Assembly (NCBI GenBank): GCA_947311315.1
Contig: CAMZKN010000026.1
Location: 1 to 64,000, forward strand
Reading direction: 5' to 3'
Source: an uncultured Desulfobulbaceae bacterium
GTDB lineage: Bacteria; Desulfobacterota; Desulfobulbia; Desulfobulbales; Desulfocapsaceae
DNA: 64,000 bases
Part shown: positions 60,701 to 64,000 of the stretch, in pieces
How positions within the stretch are numbered: position 1 is the stretch's first letter
How the letters are laid out: the number at the start of each line of letters is the position of its first letter
Translations under genes and position numbers: made by a program
The notes under the pieces: generated by a model
The model's input: only the letters and a program-made list of their open reading frames with translations
Told to the model about the DNA's origin: nothing
Database searches by the model: none

Positions 60701-61348
60701 TTAAAATGACGATCCGAGGCCGGTCATAAAATAAAAAGCTACTCCACCAAAAATCACAAAAAAGAATACAGGTACAGCTATTGTGAGTCTGGCAAGTAAA
60801 ATATCATAGCGAGGATGACTGATTCCAAATGTTTGTAACATGCTCCAGAAACCGTGGCTGAGATGAATAGCCAGGGCCAGAAAAGCAACTATATAGAAAA
60901 GGGCGTAAAAGAAGTTGCTCAATAGCTCTTTGACGGTTACTGAAATATTTACGTCTTCAGACGAAAAGGTAAATCCGAAGATATGAACGAACAGAAAAGC
61001 AAGAATAACAAGCCCTGTATACGGCATTGTTTCGGATGCAAAAGAATTCTTCACTACTCGGGTTGAAACGGCATATCTGGATTTTGCCACCTGGCGGTTT
61101 TCGTAGAAAAGAAAGAGACCTACACCAATATGGGCAAAGACAATCAGCAGGATCGATAAGCTGAAAATGATAACGATGAGGGGGTGGCTATGCAGTTCAT
61201 CCGCATAACTTTGAAAGACATCACTGCTCATGAATATTGTTGCGTTACCGGCAGCATGGGTAAACAAAAACAGGACTAACAGCAACCCTGTAGTTGCCAT
61301 CACGAGTTTTTTGCCAATCGAAGACATCAAAAATCTGACAAGCCACAT
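60701..61348 (-). CDS. Succinate dehydrogenase/fumarate reductase cytochrome b subunit (single-polypeptide anchor)
   Basis: Five-TM-like protein with conserved His in TM segments (FLFTHAAGNATIFM, IVFAHIGVGLFLF, AIHLSHGFWSMLQTFG); operon with flavoprotein and FeS subunits. Confidence 0.92.
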   Translation of the reverse strand: MWLVRFLMSSIGKKLVMATTGLLLVLFLFTHAAGNATIFMSSDVFQSYADELHSHPLIVIIFSLSILLIVFAHIGVGLFLFYENRQVAKSRYAVSTRVVKNSFASETMPYTGLVILAFLFVHIFGFTFSSEDVNISVTVKELLSNFFYALFYIVAFLALAIHLSHGFWSMLQTFGISHPRYDILLARLTIAVPVFFFVIFGGVAFYFMTGLGSSF

Positions 61349-61695
61349 AAATACACCTTGAATGAAGAGTTAGGAGTTAATAGCTCAACCACGGTATGCT
61401 GAACAACAAGCCGAGGTAAGCGCCCCAGTAAAAACAAGATAATTTGCCAAGGCACCGATTAATTTGCGTTCATAATATAAAAAAACTGAAAAAAGAAAAG
61501 GGGTTTTTAATATTTTAACGGCAAGTAACAGAAATAATATCATTTCTCATGATATTGATAATTTCGTAATACCTCTAACTCTTCGGTATTCCCACACATA
61601 CTAAAACTGCACTTGTTTTATCAATAATATTTGAACAAGACGGGACTTTTCCTGATGCTTTGATGGATTCAGCCCATGCAATCACAAAGTACAAA

Positions 61696-61820
61696 CGAAA
61701 CGTAACTACTCACAGGTGCACCATATTCGTACAGGCACATTTGACCGTTATAGCGCCTCTATACTGGCAAATGTGACCGTGCGCAGATGGGGGGCCTGTG
61801 AGCAGTTACAACGAAACTAT
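61696..61820 (+). repeat. Dispersed structured repeat, copy B (with 3'-side insertion)
   Basis: cgaaacgtaactactcacaggtgcaccatattcgtacaggcacatttgaccgt[..insert..]gcgcagatggggggcctgtgagcagttacaacgaaactat; matches 30881..31022. Confidence 0.85.
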
Positions 61821-61913
61821 TGTCCAAATCCTCGTATTAGTGATATGGTACCTCCGCTTATGCTCGAGTTCTTCTCCTGCTTACAATGAAACGCTCTGTG
61901 GAGATTTTAAATT

Positions 61914-63527
61914 ATGATGGATTTACCTGCCGATCTTTTACCGTATGTAAAATATGTAACACCACCAATCATTGGTGCGTTTATTGGGTATTTGACTAAT
62001 AGAGTAGCAATAAAGATGCTGTTTCGTCCTTTGAAAGCATGGAAAATTGCTGGGTTAAGGGTTCCAATGACCCCGGGAGTTATACCCTCCAAACGCGCAG
62101 ATCTAGCAAAAAACATGGGAGAAGTGGTTGGCGATCATCTGTTGACAAGTGAAGAGATTGGAAAGGGGTTGCAGCAGGAGGTTTTTCAGAAGCACTTGTA
62201 TAATCTCATTCGTGAGCGTCAGACGAACATTCTGCAAAATGATTTGGGCCCACTTCCGTCGATTGTACCTCAAAAATTCCAGGCATATTTTGACATTGCC
62301 AGTAAAACTGTTTCCTACCGGATAAAAGAGAATATTTATAAATTTATCCAATCTTCTGATTTTATAGATCTTGTCCAATCTTCATTGGACGATCGTATGG
62401 AATCCTTTCTCGATAATGAAATAGGAGTACTTGTATCTGCTGATGAGCGTGAAATATCGTACCTGTTTATAGAAAAGAACTTATCAAGGATGTTTCAGAG
62501 TAAAGCAATGGAACAATGGGTGCAGGATTTTGTTCATGAGAAGATATCGGGCATCCTGCAACATGATAAATCGTTAACAGAGGTGTTACCTGAAACGTTA
62601 CAGCAACTTTTTCTGGCAACCATTGAGAAACAGACTCCTGCACTTTTAGAAAAATTGGCGGGAATTGTCAGTGAGGACGAGGTTCGGGATAAAATAGTAC
62701 AGGGAGCATGTGTTGGTGTTGAAAATTTTATCGACTCTTTAGGTGGAATGGCCGATATGGTTCGTGGTTTTCTGCGCCCCGACATGGTTGAATCAAAAGT
62801 CCGTGAATATCTGGTTGAAAAAAATGATGATATTGTTGACTGGCTCCGATCGGAAGAGGTTCAGGAACGAGTAGTAGTGATATTGCGTGAAAGGAGTTGT
62901 GCTTTTCTGAATATGCCCATTTCACAGATATTTAAAACAGAAGATGAAAGTGTAATCGATGATTTTTGTTCTCAATTTTCGTCGCAAATCCTCAATCTTT
63001 TACAGGAAGATGATGTTGTCTCCACACTGTCCTCAATGATCAAATCAAATGTTGAGGACAATATTGAATCAGGAGCGTTAAGTCTACGGCAGGTACTTGT
63101 AGATCTTTTTGGCAGAAAAGGTATGGTTTCAGCCAAAACATGGGTGAAAAATGAGACCACCAGGATTTTACAAGCACAGTCAAGTCAAAAAGCAATTGAC
63201 TCAATGATGGATGTTCTTTTTGCGGCTCTGCTCCAGAAAAAAATTGGCAGGCTGGCAAACCTGATTCCACCAGGCATCCAGGACGGGATAACGGTGTCTT
63301 TACAGAAAATGACATCAAATATGCTGGCGACAGAAGTTCCAGGGCTCGTTCAATCACTTAATATAAAAAGAATAGTCGTGGAAAGAGTTAATTCTTTAGA
63401 TCTTTTACGGCTCGAAAGGTTATTACTCTCAATAATGGAGGAGCAGTTCAAGTATATCAACCTTTTTGGAGCACTACTTGGTTTTCTGATCGGTTGTTTA
63501 AACCTTATATTTTTATATGGGATTTAG
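61914..63527 (+). CDS. DUF445 family membrane protein
   Basis: PPIIGAFIGYLTNRVAIKMLFRPLKAWKI..PMTPGVIPSKRADLAKNMGEVVGDHLLT and C-terminal FGALLGFLIGCLNLIFLY. Confidence 0.85.
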   Translation: MMDLPADLLPYVKYVTPPIIGAFIGYLTNRVAIKMLFRPLKAWKIAGLRVPMTPGVIPSKRADLAKNMGEVVGDHLLTSEEIGKGLQQEVFQKHLYNLIRERQTNILQNDLGPLPSIVPQKFQAYFDIASKTVSYRIKENIYKFIQSSDFIDLVQSSLDDRMESFLDNEIGVLVSADEREISYLFIEKNLSRMFQSKAMEQWVQDFVHEKISGILQHDKSLTEVLPETLQQLFLATIEKQTPALLEKLAGIVSEDEVRDKIVQGACVGVENFIDSLGGMADMVRGFLRPDMVESKVREYLVEKNDDIVDWLRSEEVQERVVVILRERSCAFLNMPISQIFKTEDESVIDDFCSQFSSQILNLLQEDDVVSTLSSMIKSNVEDNIESGALSLRQVLVDLFGRKGMVSAKTWVKNETTRILQAQSSQKAIDSMMDVLFAALLQKKIGRLANLIPPGIQDGITVSLQKMTSNMLATEVPGLVQSLNIKRIVVERVNSLDLLRLERLLLSIMEEQFKYINLFGALLGFLIGCLNLIFLYGI

Positions 63528-63542
63528 TACGATAGCACTAAC

Positions 63543-64000
63543 TTACTTCAGATTGTCTGTTGCCAGCTGACCACATGCTGCTGAAATATCAGCCCCTCTG
63601 GAATGCCTGATAAATACCGTTAAATGTGCATCGATAAGTATTTTCTGGAAGGCATGGATTCTTTTACTGCCGGGATTTTTGAAAGGCAATTGAGGTGATT
63701 CATTGTAGGGTAATAGGTTTATTTTACAAGGTATATCCTGCAATTTTCTGGCAAGCTCTCTTGCATCATTGTCAGAATCATTTATATCCTTTAGCAGGAT
63801 ATATTCGAACATTATCCGTTTTCTTTTGGGAAGTGGGAACTGCCTGCACGCATTCAGAAGTTCATCAATGGAGTAACGGTTATTTACCGGCATCAATTTC
63901 CGTCTGGTTTCATCGTCGACAGCATGGAGTGAGATAGCCAGATTAACAGATGATTTTTCTCCCAGTTCCTTTAATTTCGTAGCAATCCCACATGTTGAGA
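63543..64000 (-). CDS. rlmN: 23S rRNA (adenine2503-C2) methyltransferase, C-terminal part (5' end beyond window)
   Basis: Minus-strand frame reads [104 protein letters not shown]. Confidence 0.93.
   Translation of the reverse strand, partial: STCGIATKLKELGEKSSVNLAISLHAVDDETRRKLMPVNNRYSIDELLNACRQFPLPKRKRIMFEYILLKDINDSDNDARELARKLQDIPCKINLLPYNESPQLPFKNPGSKRIHAFQKILIDAHLTVFIRHSRGADISAACGQLATDNLK

Noticed and set aside
1-64000. CRISPR arrays, phage or defence islands, IS elements
   Set aside because: No regularly spaced direct repeats, cas genes, phage structural genes, transposases or integrases could be recognised.

Overview
The window is a gene-dense, low-to-moderate GC bacterial chromosome segment, probably from a Desulfobacterota / Desulfobulbales-like anaerobe (inference from gene content: DUF39 homocysteine protein, DapL, TRAP transport, single-anchor fumarate reductase/succinate dehydrogenase). 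Most of it is housekeeping: RNB exonuclease, era, ctpA-envC-ftsX-ftsE, ileS-lspA-fabD, a complete bioB-A-F-G-C-D operon, a small glycan cluster, coaBC, nadA, rsmA, tsaD, moaA, pheA, HU, a HisH-HisF fusion, a DctBD-controlled TRAP transporter, ispH, dapL, pepN, frd/sdh CAB, a DUF445 protein and the C-terminal part of rlmN cut by the window edge. I saw no CRISPR array, rRNA, tRNA, prophage or transposase. The observations most worth a second look are: (1) a diadenylate-cyclase-like (DisA_N) gene split by a -1 frameshift exactly at an A_AAA_AAT heptamer, followed after 10 nt by a hairpin and then by a second GC-rich hairpin (candidate programmed frameshift, otherwise a simple indel); (2) a dispersed structured repeat with terminal inverted repeats, present twice (about 30.9 kb and 61.7 kb), each copy carrying a different internal insertion; (3) a perfect 24-bp-stem hairpin that swallows the dctD stop codon, followed by further hairpins and a sigma-54-type promoter ahead of dctP; (4) a eukaryote-like HIS7-type HisH-HisF fusion; (5) DUF39 paired with a CxxC-type LarE without larB/larC; (6) a GTDC1/QTMAN-like (DUF3524) glycosyltransferase coupled to a YkgJ protein; (7) an XRE-TM-beta domain-EF-hand protein beside a secreted protein that appears to share its beta domain. 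All calls come from reading the sequence; no searches were run.
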